The notes below the pieces were generated by a model that was given only the letters and a program-made list of their open reading frames with translations, ran no database searches and was not told where the DNA came from. From positions 62,001-126,000 of the forward strand of contig JAKQDQ010000178.1 in assembly GCA_029573725.1 (NCBI GenBank): a stretch of 64,000 nt of DNA, given 5' to 3'. How positions within the stretch are numbered: the stretch's first letter is position 1; every line of letters starts with the position of its first letter. The DNA is from Verrucomicrobiota bacterium (GTDB lineage Bacteria; Verrucomicrobiota; Verrucomicrobiia; Limisphaerales; JADLHS01). Position numbers and translations under genes: made by a program. This document shows positions 53,067 to 61,404 of this stretch, piece after piece.

Positions 53067-53431
53067 TTCAACAGTCCGGTCTGTCGCAGGAGGAGCAATA
53101 GATCGCATTCCACACCGGCAAAATCCTTCTGCGCGATGGAAGGGCGGGCCACCAAAATCAGATCCAGCGGTTGTTTGAATTGATCCTGATGCTGCCGAAA
53201 GGATTCGCGCAGCAGCCGCTTGGCCCGATTGCGCACCACGGCGTTGCCCACCCTTTTGCTGACCACCACCCCCAGACGGGAAGGCTGCCCGGCGGTTCGT
53301 CTGGTCCAGTTGGCAATCAAGCACCCTTTCACCGCCCGCTCTCCGTCCCGGCGCACCCGTTGGAAATCGCGTCCCAATTTGATGCGACAGCGACGCCCCA
53401 AACCCCGTTGGATTGGGAGAGCAGCGTCCAT
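53063..53431 (-). CDS. rnpA: Ribonuclease P protein component
   Basis: 122 residues from the ATG at 53431; a TTG one codon upstream is also in frame. RnpA landmarks are RIKLGRDFQRVRRDGERAVKG, RLGVVVSKRVGNAVVRNRAKRLLRESFR (the RNR RNA-binding signature), and LDLILVARPS. Protein subunit of RNase P, which trims tRNA 5' ends. It starts seven bases after rpmH and its stop overlaps the yidD start. Confidence 0.96.
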   Translation of the reverse strand: MDAALPIQRGLGRRCRIKLGRDFQRVRRDGERAVKGCLIANWTRRTAGQPSRLGVVVSKRVGNAVVRNRAKRLLRESFRQHQDQFKQPLDLILVARPSIAQKDFAGVECDLLLLLRQTGLLK

Positions 53432-53438
53432 CAAGCCA

Positions 53439-53576
53439 TCAAACCGGAGTCAGCCGCTTGCGGCCCACGCGCCGGCGATTGCGCAGGGTGGCCCGGCCAC
53501 TTTTGGAGGCATTGCGTTTCAAGAAACCGTGCTGCCGTTTGCGACGGATTTTGGACGGTTGATACTGGCGTTTCAT
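53439..53576 (-). CDS. rpmH: 50S ribosomal protein L34
   Basis: 45 residues, ATG at 53576 to TGA. Sequence reads [18 protein letters not shown] and then [20 protein letters not shown], ending KRLTPV, the complete, highly basic L34. It is the first gene of the leftward rpmH-rnpA-yidD-yidC-jag run. TTGACA at 53611-53616 (read on the minus strand) could be the -35 box of its promoter, but I do not find a good -10. Confidence 0.96.
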   Translation of the reverse strand: MKRQYQPSKIRRKRQHGFLKRNASKSGRATLRNRRRVGRKRLTPV

Positions 53577-53865
53577 AAAATCAAGTCTCCGGCTTCCGAA
53601 TCGCCGCACCTGTCAATCCGCAGCTTCGCCGGCGGGCCAAGAGCGGGACAGGGTAACAATCAAGTCCGCCCTGTCAAGCCGGCCCGGAAGCCGTTTTGGG
53701 TTATCGGGCGGGCCAATCTTGCCGGCCCGGGCGACTGCCGCCCGGATCGCCGGGTGGCCACCCCAACTGGCTTGGCGTGCTTTTCCGGAACCCCGCGAAC
53801 CGAACGATTGTGCCCCGCTCCCGGCGATCCGCCCCACCCGCAGCCAATGATCGGGCGCCGACGGT

Positions 53866-54960
53866 TCAGCGCAAATTTTCGGTCAGCAGGCGATAGGCTT
53901 GTTCGCGTGCGACGAGAGGAAAGTCATGCCCGCCAGGAGGATGAACAACCCGCAAATTGCCGGCGGCGCGATACAATCGAAAAATGGGCCGCGCCGCGTT
54001 GGCGCAAGCATCGACACTGCTCGCGCGAAAATTCGAATCGTCCAGCGGAGCGCTGATGAAGACCGTGCGGGGGGCAAGCGCGCCGAGGAGTTCGGGAAAG
54101 TCAAACGGGATCTCGGTGAGACGGTCACGGTAGCCGGCCAGCCGCGGCATGTAACGGGTCTGGCTCCAACCCTGACCGGGCGCCCAGTGTTGCGTCTCAC
54201 CGCCATAGTAATCGGGGAACGCATCGAATCCGCAACTGGAGACCACCACCCGGAGGCGCGGATCATGGGCGGCGGTGAAGATGGCGTTGTGTCCGCCCAG
54301 CGAATGGCCAATGACGCCATATCCTTTGTGCCGCACAAACGGCAGGGCGTCCAGCAGGTCCAGCGCGCGCTGGTTGTCCCAAACGGCCTTCAAGGTGCCG
54401 CTGCTCCAACCGAGCCGTTCCAGATCCGGCTGATAATTCGCCATCAACGGATAAGCCGGAGCCAGGGTGACAAAACCGCGCGCGGCCAGATCATGGGCAT
54501 AAGCCCGGTAATCCTTGCGCACCGGCTCCACCACCGTGCGATGCCCGTATTTCATGTCCGTCGGATGCAGACACAACACCGCGGGAAAATTTTTGCCGCC
54601 GGCCAGGGCGCGTTTGGGCAGGCACAAATAAGCGGGCACCCGCGAACCGGGCTCGGATTGGTAGCTGATCAACCGCCGCTCATAGCGGCCGCAATCCTTG
54701 ACCTCGGTGGTTTGCACATCCAGCTCGCAATCCCGCGCCTGCCGATCCGGAAGTTCCCCGGCCACCAGCGCAAAGCCGCGCAAGATTTCCGCCCGGCGCT
54801 GCTCCCAATCGCGCTTCGACTCGACGGGGAGCACCACGCCGTTCTGGTTGTGATAGACCAGCAAATTCGTGCGGGGCAGGCGTCCGGCGGCCACCAGCGG
54901 GCTCATTCCGAAAAGCATCCCTAAAACAACGAGGCAGCGAAAACTGAAGCGCGGTTTCAT
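53866..54960 (-). CDS. Secreted alpha/beta hydrolase (acetyl-xylan-esterase-like)
   Basis: 364 residues with a signal peptide (FRCLVVLGMLFGMSPLVAA). An alpha/beta hydrolase fold covers ~100-360: VPAYLCLPKRALAGGKNFPAVLCLHPTD, nucleophile Ser220 in GHSLGGH, SAPLDDSNF with the likely acid, and GGHDFP with the catalytic His. Length and leader resemble PVC 'acetylxylan esterase-like' proteins (Abhydrolase_7/CE7 type). Plausible role is removal of acetyl or other ester groups from plant polysaccharides. It lies 289 bases upstream of rpmH; a stem of CCGGGCG/CGCCCGG at 53727-53745 in that gap could end its transcript. Confidence 0.85.
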   Translation of the reverse strand: MKPRFSFRCLVVLGMLFGMSPLVAAGRLPRTNLLVYHNQNGVVLPVESKRDWEQRRAEILRGFALVAGELPDRQARDCELDVQTTEVKDCGRYERRLISYQSEPGSRVPAYLCLPKRALAGGKNFPAVLCLHPTDMKYGHRTVVEPVRKDYRAYAHDLAARGFVTLAPAYPLMANYQPDLERLGWSSGTLKAVWDNQRALDLLDALPFVRHKGYGVIGHSLGGHNAIFTAAHDPRLRVVVSSCGFDAFPDYYGGETQHWAPGQGWSQTRYMPRLAGYRDRLTEIPFDFPELLGALAPRTVFISAPLDDSNFRASSVDACANAARPIFRLYRAAGNLRVVHPPGGHDFPLVAREQAYRLLTENLR

Positions 54961-55241
54961 TTCACGTCATACGATGACAAATCAGCCGCCAACTGCAAGT
55001 GCAACCGCCGGCCTCAGGCCTCCGCCACTCTGGCGGATGGGCCGACCCGCAACGCCGCCACGCGCGGGCTTCCACCCGGCCCGCGGACTCCTCAAATGCG
55101 CCCGCCCCTTCCCGCCGGGCGCCTGCTGCGCATGCCGGAGTCGAGCGCCCGGCCCGCGTGCGTTCATGGGGGACGACGGCCTTCTGGGACTCCGGCCCCG
55201 GGTGGGCCGGCGGCCGGTCTGGATCGTTCCGGCGCGCCGGG

Positions 55242-55823
55242 TCAGGGGCTGGCGACCGCGGTTGACATGGTGGCCGCTGCCCCGGTGAGAGGCGTCAACA
55301 ACCCTTCGCGCCAGGGATATTTATCCCGGGCGACCGCGCTCCAGTACAAGACGCCGCTGTGGCGCCACGGGTCCAGCAAAATCCCGGTCGTGAAGGCTTG
55401 TTGCGCGGCGGTGAGCACCACGACGTTGTGTTCCCGGAACGTTCCGGCATTCGCCACGCCCCAGTGCAGTTCCAGGGTTTGTAATTCCATCCTTTGCAGC
55501 TTCGCCTCCAGGTCTTCCGCCCACTGATAACATAACCCGCGCTGTTTCAGACCGAGATTGATCAACAAGTTGTGCCACAACGGTGGCCGCACCAGCCGGT
55601 ACTGCATTGCCAGTTCACGCGGATAATCGTACGCCACGCGGGCCACCTGTGTCGCTTCCCCGGCAGCCACCTCCGGCCCCAGTCGAATCAAGGCAGTCTG
55701 CAAGGCGTTCACCTGGGCGCGCGAGGCTGGCGGTGGAACGTAGGCACAGCCCGCCCCCAGCAAGATCGCCCCCCACAAAAACAACCGCGGCGAGCACACG
55801 CATCGCCTGAACAAAACGGACAT
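55242..55823 (-). CDS. Lipoprotein of unknown function
   Basis: 193 residues from the ATG at 55823. Basic start (MSVLFRR) and lipobox LLGAGC give lipidated Cys26. The mature part contains VNALQTALIRLGPEVAAGEATQVARVAYDYPRELAMQY, WHNLLINLGLKQRGLCYQWAEDLEAKL, HWGVANAGTFREHNVVVLTA and FTTGILLDPWRHSGVLYWSAV. The order of conserved-looking His, Glu/Asn and Cys residues is suggestive of a hydrolase fold but I know no family. An ATG at 55865 is in frame but would leave the lipobox deeper inside. Expressed alone. Confidence 0.72.
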   Translation of the reverse strand: MSVLFRRCVCSPRLFLWGAILLGAGCAYVPPPASRAQVNALQTALIRLGPEVAAGEATQVARVAYDYPRELAMQYRLVRPPLWHNLLINLGLKQRGLCYQWAEDLEAKLQRMELQTLELHWGVANAGTFREHNVVVLTAAQQAFTTGILLDPWRHSGVLYWSAVARDKYPWREGLLTPLTGAAATMSTAVASP

Positions 55824-56368
55824 GCACGGTAACTTTGCAAGACGCGGATCGGGCGTCAAAATCATTTCCGCCGGTGAGCAGCAAAACCGGGTCATTCTTT
55901 GGCCGGCACTCCCCAAAACCTGCAGGCGTTCCGAAAATCCACGTTCCCCAAATCCGCTTTTGCCGCGTTTCCCGGCGCAGTCTAATGGCCGGCATGTTTC
56001 CGCGCGTGGGCATTTTTCCCGCGGGTGACAAGTCCCTGCTTCCCCGTTGTCTCCGGGGGTTCCCGGCCGTTTGAGATGATGCTCCACCCGCGCGATATGA
56101 CAACCGCAGCCAGCCTCTCCAGCGCAAATTTCGCCATCTCACCGCACGACACATCAGAAGCGCGGACGCCGGCCAATACCTTCTCCGTTCGCGTGTTTCG
56201 CGTATTTCGCGGTGGCAACTGGCGAATTCAGGGTGAACTTCCCGGTTGGCGCATCCCAACGGAGCGGTGGCCGCGCGCCCGGCACCCGGGTCGGGGCCGG
56301 GTTCGGATTGACCTTTGGTCCGGGCTGGCGTTGAATTGCGCCGGTAGAGAATCGATTTGTTCACCATC
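55824..56368. other. 545-base gap between divergent genes
   Basis: Separates the lipoprotein gene (minus strand) from the Dabb gene (plus strand) and must hold both promoters. The only structured element I see is a run of three 9-base near-repeats at 56188-56214. Open frames crossing it on both strands lack domains and leaders. Confidence 0.45.
56188..56214. repeat. Three tandem 9-base near-repeats
   Basis: Units read GTTCGCGTG, TTTCGCGTA and TTTCGCGGT. They share the core TTCGCG at exact 9-base spacing. Similar TTCGTGTATTTCGTGG strings are, from memory, common between genes in Verrucomicrobia; this copy may be a worn member of such a dispersed family. Confidence 0.5.
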
Positions 56369-56698
56369 ATGGAATCCCCGACATCACCCACGACCTCCCG
56401 TTTCAGTCACGTGGTCATTTTCTGGACCGACCCGGCGCAACCCAACGCGACGGCGGAGCTCATCGCCGGGATCAATCATTATCTCAAGGACATTCCCGGC
56501 GTGCTGCACTTTCATGTCGGCAAAATGGTGGGCAGTCCCCGGCCCGTGGTGGAGCAAAGCTATCAGGTGGCGCTGAATCTGGTTTTCCCGGACAAGAAAA
56601 CGCAGGACGAGTATCAGGTGCATCCACAGCATGTGGAGTTCGTAGAGAAAGTGTTCAAACGGCTCTGTCAACGAGTGCTCGTTTACGATTTCGCCTGA
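56369..56698 (+). CDS. Dabb (stress-responsive alpha/beta barrel) family protein
   Basis: 109 residues from the ATG at 56369. One Dabb dimeric alpha/beta-barrel domain: FSHVVIFWTDPAQPNATAELIAGI, DIPGVLHFHVGKMVGSPRPVVEQSYQVALNLVF, KKTQDEYQVHPQHVEFVEKVFKRL with the HPxHxxF motif of the family. Members bind small ligands or act as minor oxygenases/cyclases; function here unknown. It is 26 bases upstream of panC on the same strand and probably co-transcribed with it. Confidence 0.92.
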   Translation: MESPTSPTTSRFSHVVIFWTDPAQPNATAELIAGINHYLKDIPGVLHFHVGKMVGSPRPVVEQSYQVALNLVFPDKKTQDEYQVHPQHVEFVEKVFKRLCQRVLVYDFA

Positions 56699-56724
56699 TC
56701 TCCGGCGCGCCGCTATTTCATCGT

Positions 56725-57585
56725 ATGCGCGTCCTTCGTTCCATTGCCGCCATGCAACGCCTCGCCCAGGATTGGCGGCGTGACAGCGCACGGATTGGTT
56801 TCGTGCCGACGATGGGTTATCTGCACGCGGGGCATCTCAGTCTCGTGCGCGAGGCGCGGCGGCGCGTGGGCCGGGCCGGCAAGGTGGTGGTCAGCATCTA
56901 CGTCAATCCCACCCAGTTTGCCCCCACGGAGGACTTGTCCCGCTACCCGCGCGATCTGAAGCGTGATCTCGCCCTCTGCCGCAAGGAGGGCGTGGATGTG
57001 GTGTTTGTCCCGAACGATGCGACAATGTATCCCGGCAAAGCGGAGGGGAAATACAGCACCTACGTCGTCGAGGAAACGCTGGCCGTGCGCATGGAAGGGG
57101 CGTCGCGCCCAACGCATTTTCGCGGCGTGACCACGATTGTCGCCAAGCTCTTCAACATCGTGCTGCCCGATCTGGCGGTCTTCGGTGCGAAGGATTGGCA
57201 GCAGGCCGCCGTCATCAAACGCATGGTGGCGGATCTGAACTTTCCCCTCCGCATCGTGGTCGTTCCGATCGTCCGGGAGGCTGACGGGCTGGCGCTGAGT
57301 TCGCGCAACCGGTATCTCACCGGGCGCCGGCGCGCCCAGGCCCTTGTGCTTTCACGGGCCATTGCGCAGGTGCGCCGGGTGGTGCGTCCGGCGCCGGTGT
57401 CCGCCGGACGCTTGCGCCGGGTGGTCCAACGCGTCATTGCCGCTGCACCTGACGCCCGCCTGGATTACGTGGCGTTCTTCGATCCGGAGACGCTGCTGCC
57501 GCAGACGCGGGTGGGGCGCGGGACGCAGATGGCCCTTGCGGTGTTCATCGGCCGCACACGCTTGATTGACAATGCCCGGCTTTGA
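56725..57585 (+). CDS. panC: Pantothenate synthetase
   Basis: 286 residues, normal length. Marks are VPTMGYLHAGHLSLV with the HxGH nucleotide-binding motif (His34, His37), VSIYVNPTQFAPTEDLSRYPR, THFRGVTTIVAKLFNIVLPDLAVFGAKDWQQ (the usual Glu in FGEKD is Ala here, which does occur), IVREADGLALSSRNRYL with the SSRN loop. Joins pantoate and beta-alanine with ATP in coenzyme A synthesis. No panB or panD is near. Follows the Dabb gene closely. Confidence 0.96.
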   Translation: MRVLRSIAAMQRLAQDWRRDSARIGFVPTMGYLHAGHLSLVREARRRVGRAGKVVVSIYVNPTQFAPTEDLSRYPRDLKRDLALCRKEGVDVVFVPNDATMYPGKAEGKYSTYVVEETLAVRMEGASRPTHFRGVTTIVAKLFNIVLPDLAVFGAKDWQQAAVIKRMVADLNFPLRIVVVPIVREADGLALSSRNRYLTGRRRAQALVLSRAIAQVRRVVRPAPVSAGRLRRVVQRVIAAAPDARLDYVAFFDPETLLPQTRVGRGTQMALAVFIGRTRLIDNARL

Positions 57586-57740
57586 CGCGGGCCGGCGAGC
57601 AGCGGCGGGGCGAGAAAACCCTTGCGGGCGGGACACGGTTCACGCAGGCTGACGTGATCCGACGCGGACCCGCGGAAACGTCAACCCCCCGGCTGCATGA
57701 ACAACAACATTCGACGCGCCAGCAACGTCCGACCCCGCCA

Positions 57741-60680
57741 ATGAAACCGTTGCACCTGCTCCAGAGTGCGCTGCTTGGTTTTTGGGCCGGTGTTGCCGCG
57801 GCCAGTCCGACATCCTTCGTGGACCTCAATGGCAATGGCATGAGTGACGTCTGGGAGGTGGCGTTCGGTTGGACGGGCCTTCCGGATGGTGACGACGACG
57901 GGGACGGACAAAGCAATTTTCAAGAGTCCGTGGCCGGGACCGACCCGTGGGATGCCGCTTCGGTATTTCGCCTCAACGGGCTCACGGCGCTGCCCCAGGC
58001 CTGTCTCCTCCGCTGGACGTCCGTGATGGGAAAACGCTATCAAGTGGAAGCCTCCCCCCCCCAGGCCTCGCAGCAATTTCAGCCGGTGGGAGAGCCCGTG
58101 GAGGGCACGGGCGGGCTGGTCACGGCGGCAATACCGGTGCCGGCATCCGCTTATGCCCTGGTCCGGCTGCGGTTGCTGGCCGACAATCCCGCCATCGCTT
58201 TGAGCACTGCGGATTTGAGCGACCTGGACACCGACGGGGATGGGATGGCGGACATTGCGGAATTCGCCGCCGGGACGGACCCGTTTGATCCGCAATCTTT
58301 TCTTGCGGCCCCGGACATCCGCATCGGCCGGGCGGTTTTGCTCCGCTGGCCGAGCGTAGCGGGGAAACAGTATCAGATTTCGAGCCGCGCGATTGCCGCC
58401 GGAGAGCCCTGGCGCAGTGAAGGCGAAAGGATCAGCGGGACCGGGACCAACGTGACGGTGGCGCTGGAAACGGAGGCCGCGCCGCGGTTCTACCGGGTTG
58501 AAGTGCTGGATGAGGATGCCGATCACGATGGCGTTTCGGATTGGGAGGAGAAAATGGCCGGCATGGATTTCGGACCGCTGCTCTACCGGACCAACCACCC
58601 CACGGCACTCTCCAACGTCCTGGCCCGGCTTGCAGCCACCAACTTCATCCAGATCGAGTCCGTGCGCCCCGTGGCCAATCTCACCACCGGGCAACGGGGC
58701 GGTTTTCGTCTGACCCGCACCGGCAATTTGAATCAACTCACCGTCCAGTACAGCGTTGGCGGTGACGCCGTGGCGGGCTCGGACTACGCGCCATTAACCA
58801 ATGGCGCCGGTTTGGGCGTGATCACGTTCCCTCCTGGCGTCAACGAGTTGGAGCTTTCGGTTACGCCGCTGACCAACAGTTCACTGCCGCTTAGCCGGAG
58901 CGTGACGTTATCCTTGCAGCCCTCGCCGGATGCGTACGTCTTGGGGACGAATACCACCGCTGAGGTGCGGATTCTGAAGGAAGTGGCGCTTTCGGTCCGT
59001 GACTTTGGCGCGGTGGGCGACGGGGTGAGCGATGACACGGCGGCGATTCAAGCCGCGATTGACGCCCTGGAGGGAGACACCAATTACAACACCCTTCATT
59101 TTCCGGCCGGGATCTACCGGCTGAACACCCCGACCTTCCGGCAACGCGACTGGTGGATCTGGAATGAGGCCTTGCGGCTGGGCAGCAATGATCTGGCGGG
59201 TCGGGACCTGGTCTTTCGGGGCGAGCCGGGAGCGGTTTTATTTTCCACGATCAGCCAGCGCCGCACCCATATGCTGGCCGTCAACGCCACCTTTCGTTCG
59301 CTGGGTTTCCGGGACCTGGCCTGGACCAAGAACAGTGTGGCCCTGCCGCAAACGGTGGCTGAACCCAATTTCGCCGCCGGCATCTTTGTGTACGCGGTGG
59401 ATGCGCGCCGCGTGGAAGACGTGACGGTTCAGGATTGTCGGTTTGAAAACTGCCATCCCTCGGTGGAGTGCTTCTCCACGCTGTTTGGGGCTCGCGGGAG
59501 CTTGGCGCATTTCACCCTGCGCAACTGTCAGATCCTCAATCCCTACGGCTCGAACACCACCAATTCGGACACCATTTACTATAGCGGAGGGCAACAAGTG
59601 CGCCTCGGCACCTGGGTGGCTTCGGCGCTTTACGAGGGCAACTACTTCGACGGCGGCGCGTCGGGAGAGGTGGATCCCGTAAAGAATCCTGGCGGCGTTC
59701 GCAAGGATGGCAGTCACTTCGGAAATCCGCTCCATCTGTTGTTCACCAACAACGTGGTCCGGCGCATGGCGGTGGAGGCGGTGTTTCAAACCGACGGCTC
59801 CCGCGTGGGGACAACCGCCGCGGCGTTCGTAATCCCTCCGGCTGATGGGATGACTGCGGTCAACGTCGCCCTGCAGCGCGATTTGTATTCCTACACGCCG
59901 GGGGAAATCCTCAATTTTCGTGTCGCCTATACGATCACCACTCCAGGCTGGAACGCGTTGTTTGGCGTGCAGGCCTTTGATCCCACCAACTCCATATTGA
60001 CGGTGACGAACACCGGCCTCATCGCCAATCTCGAGGGGAACACCCTTCCCGCCCAGGCTTACGTCTGTCCGCAAACCTATGTCCCCGGCCTGGCCACCGT
60101 GGTCGGCAACCGGATTGAGCTGGGAGAACCGCGCGGCGGGATCGGGATCGCGGCCAATGCCCAGATGGTCATTCACGGCAATTACATCGCCGGATACGAT
60201 TCCGGCATTTACATCTACGAGAACGTCAACAATCCGCTCAACCCGCCGACCCAGGGCCTGGTGGTGGACGGCAACGTGATTCGGTGCCGAAACTCCATTG
60301 AGCGCGGAATGACCACCTACGGGATCATCAGCCGCGGCCCCGGAGAAAGGGTGGCCAACAATCTGGTGGTCACCCCCATCGGCTACCGGTTCACCGGCGT
60401 GGTTTCCCGGGGGAATGACAGCTGGATAGAGAACAACACCATCATTCCACGATCCATTTTTCATCAATCGTACGCCTCAGCCGTACGCTCCGTGGGCATC
60501 GGCTTCGGCAACAATACGACTGGTGGCACGGCAGCAATGAACCGCACCTGTGGAATGGATGTAGGCGTTGGTCCAGAACAGGCCTTCCAACTTCCGTCAC
60601 ATCGGGTCATCGGCCACTTCAGCACCAACGACGTATTGTCGGTTGACCTTAATGGATTGACCCCGGATTCCATTTACTGA
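57741..60680 (+). CDS. Secreted pectate-lyase-superfamily beta-helix protein
   Basis: 979 residues from the ATG at 57741 (signal peptide LLQSALLGFWAGVAAAS). Residues ~25-275 carry three Asp-rich calcium-type motifs (DLNGNGMSDVWE, DTDGDGMADIAEFAAGTDPFDP, DADHDGVSDWEE) of thrombospondin-3 type, separated by two short beta modules. A Calx-beta-like domain (~305-415) follows. From ~420, VRDFGAVGDGVSDDTAAIQAAIDAL begins a pectate_lyase_3-type right-handed beta-helix to the C-terminus, with many NN-rich coils (VNNPLNPPTQGLVVDGNVIRCRNS). Likely acts on or binds pectin-like polysaccharide outside the cell. Catalytic residues cannot be assigned by eye. Confidence 0.88.
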   Translation: MKPLHLLQSALLGFWAGVAAASPTSFVDLNGNGMSDVWEVAFGWTGLPDGDDDGDGQSNFQESVAGTDPWDAASVFRLNGLTALPQACLLRWTSVMGKRYQVEASPPQASQQFQPVGEPVEGTGGLVTAAIPVPASAYALVRLRLLADNPAIALSTADLSDLDTDGDGMADIAEFAAGTDPFDPQSFLAAPDIRIGRAVLLRWPSVAGKQYQISSRAIAAGEPWRSEGERISGTGTNVTVALETEAAPRFYRVEVLDEDADHDGVSDWEEKMAGMDFGPLLYRTNHPTALSNVLARLAATNFIQIESVRPVANLTTGQRGGFRLTRTGNLNQLTVQYSVGGDAVAGSDYAPLTNGAGLGVITFPPGVNELELSVTPLTNSSLPLSRSVTLSLQPSPDAYVLGTNTTAEVRILKEVALSVRDFGAVGDGVSDDTAAIQAAIDALEGDTNYNTLHFPAGIYRLNTPTFRQRDWWIWNEALRLGSNDLAGRDLVFRGEPGAVLFSTISQRRTHMLAVNATFRSLGFRDLAWTKNSVALPQTVAEPNFAAGIFVYAVDARRVEDVTVQDCRFENCHPSVECFSTLFGARGSLAHFTLRNCQILNPYGSNTTNSDTIYYSGGQQVRLGTWVASALYEGNYFDGGASGEVDPVKNPGGVRKDGSHFGNPLHLLFTNNVVRRMAVEAVFQTDGSRVGTTAAAFVIPPADGMTAVNVALQRDLYSYTPGEILNFRVAYTITTPGWNALFGVQAFDPTNSILTVTNTGLIANLEGNTLPAQAYVCPQTYVPGLATVVGNRIELGEPRGGIGIAANAQMVIHGNYIAGYDSGIYIYENVNNPLNPPTQGLVVDGNVIRCRNSIERGMTTYGIISRGPGERVANNLVVTPIGYRFTGVVSRGNDSWIENNTIIPRSIFHQSYASAVRSVGIGFGNNTTGGTAAMNRTCGMDVGVGPEQAFQLPSHRVIGHFSTNDVLSVDLNGLTPDSIY

Positions 60681-60682
60681 CC

Positions 60683-60701
60683 AAGGCTCGTGCCCTTTTT
60701 T
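60683..60701 (+). terminator. Weak hairpin with T-run after the beta-helix gene
   Basis: AAGGC/GCCCTT (one bulged C) around TCGT, running straight into six Ts, three bases after the stop codon. Short stem, but position and T-run fit a rho-independent terminator. Confidence 0.4.
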
Positions 60702-60795
60702 ACGAACTTAACGGATTCATTCCGAGCCGCGCTGCGGCGGCAAAGAGGCACATTCCGCGCTTTATCAACGGTGCAGAAATCCAGATAATCGCCGC

Positions 60796-61164
60796 ATGAA
60801 AACCGTCGCTATTCTCGGCGCTTCCAGCGACCGAAAGAAATTCGGCAATAAAGCCGTGCGCGCCTTTCAACGCCAAGGTTACACCGTTTTTCCGGTCAAT
60901 CCCAAGGGCGGCACCATCGAGGGTCTTCCGGTTTTTACCTCCATCGCCACAGTTCCCCGGCGACCGCACAAGATCAGCGTTTATCTGCCGCCCGCAGTGC
61001 TGTTGTCCGAGCTGCCCGCAATCGCGGCCAAAGGCTGCGATGAGCTTTGGCTGAATCCCGGCACCGAATCGCCGGAAGCACTGGCGACAGCAGAGCGGCT
61101 GGGACTGCGTGTTGTACAGGCGTGCAGCATCCTCGGGATCAACGAGCACCCGGAGACGCTTTAG
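60796..61164 (+). CDS. CoA-binding domain protein (YccU type)
   Basis: 122 residues forming one CoA_binding_2 Rossmann domain: VAILGASSDRKKFGNKAVRAFQRQGYTVFPVNPKGGTIEG, KISVYLPPAVLLSELPAIAAKGCDELWLNPGTESPEAL and VVQACSILGI. Stand-alone versions of the succinyl-CoA-synthetase nucleotide-binding domain like this bind CoA; their role is unclear. The gene stands alone between two secreted-protein genes. Confidence 0.93.
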   Translation: MKTVAILGASSDRKKFGNKAVRAFQRQGYTVFPVNPKGGTIEGLPVFTSIATVPRRPHKISVYLPPAVLLSELPAIAAKGCDELWLNPGTESPEALATAERLGLRVVQACSILGINEHPETL

Positions 61165-61404
61165 AGCGTTTCAGCAAAGGCCATGGCCGCAGGAGGCAAA
61201 CCAACCCATCGTGCAGTCCGTCCAGTGCCGACGACTTCCCCAGGAGTCAAACCGTGCAAGGGCGGAATTCCCCGGCGGCTCGGGCGGCGGAAATTCGCTC
61301 CTTGAGTTATGCGGAAAAAATTCGGGAGCACGCGGCGGCAGATTGCGTCTTACGTTGTGTGACTCCCGGAATGTCCGGGGAATTTGAAGTTAGAACAAAC
61401 CGCC

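Noticed and set aside
53577..53865. Possible replication origin next to rpmH
   Set aside because: No DnaA-box-like TTATCCACA strings and no AT-rich unwinding region seen; only one GC hairpin at 53727-53745.
54961..55241. GC-rich gap between the esterase and lipoprotein genes as a possible RNA gene
   Set aside because: No tRNA arms, no conserved RNA motif and no hairpin with T-run found by eye.
61165..61404. Open frames upstream of the serpin as a small gene
   Set aside because: Overlapping frames without leader, domain or Shine-Dalgarno.
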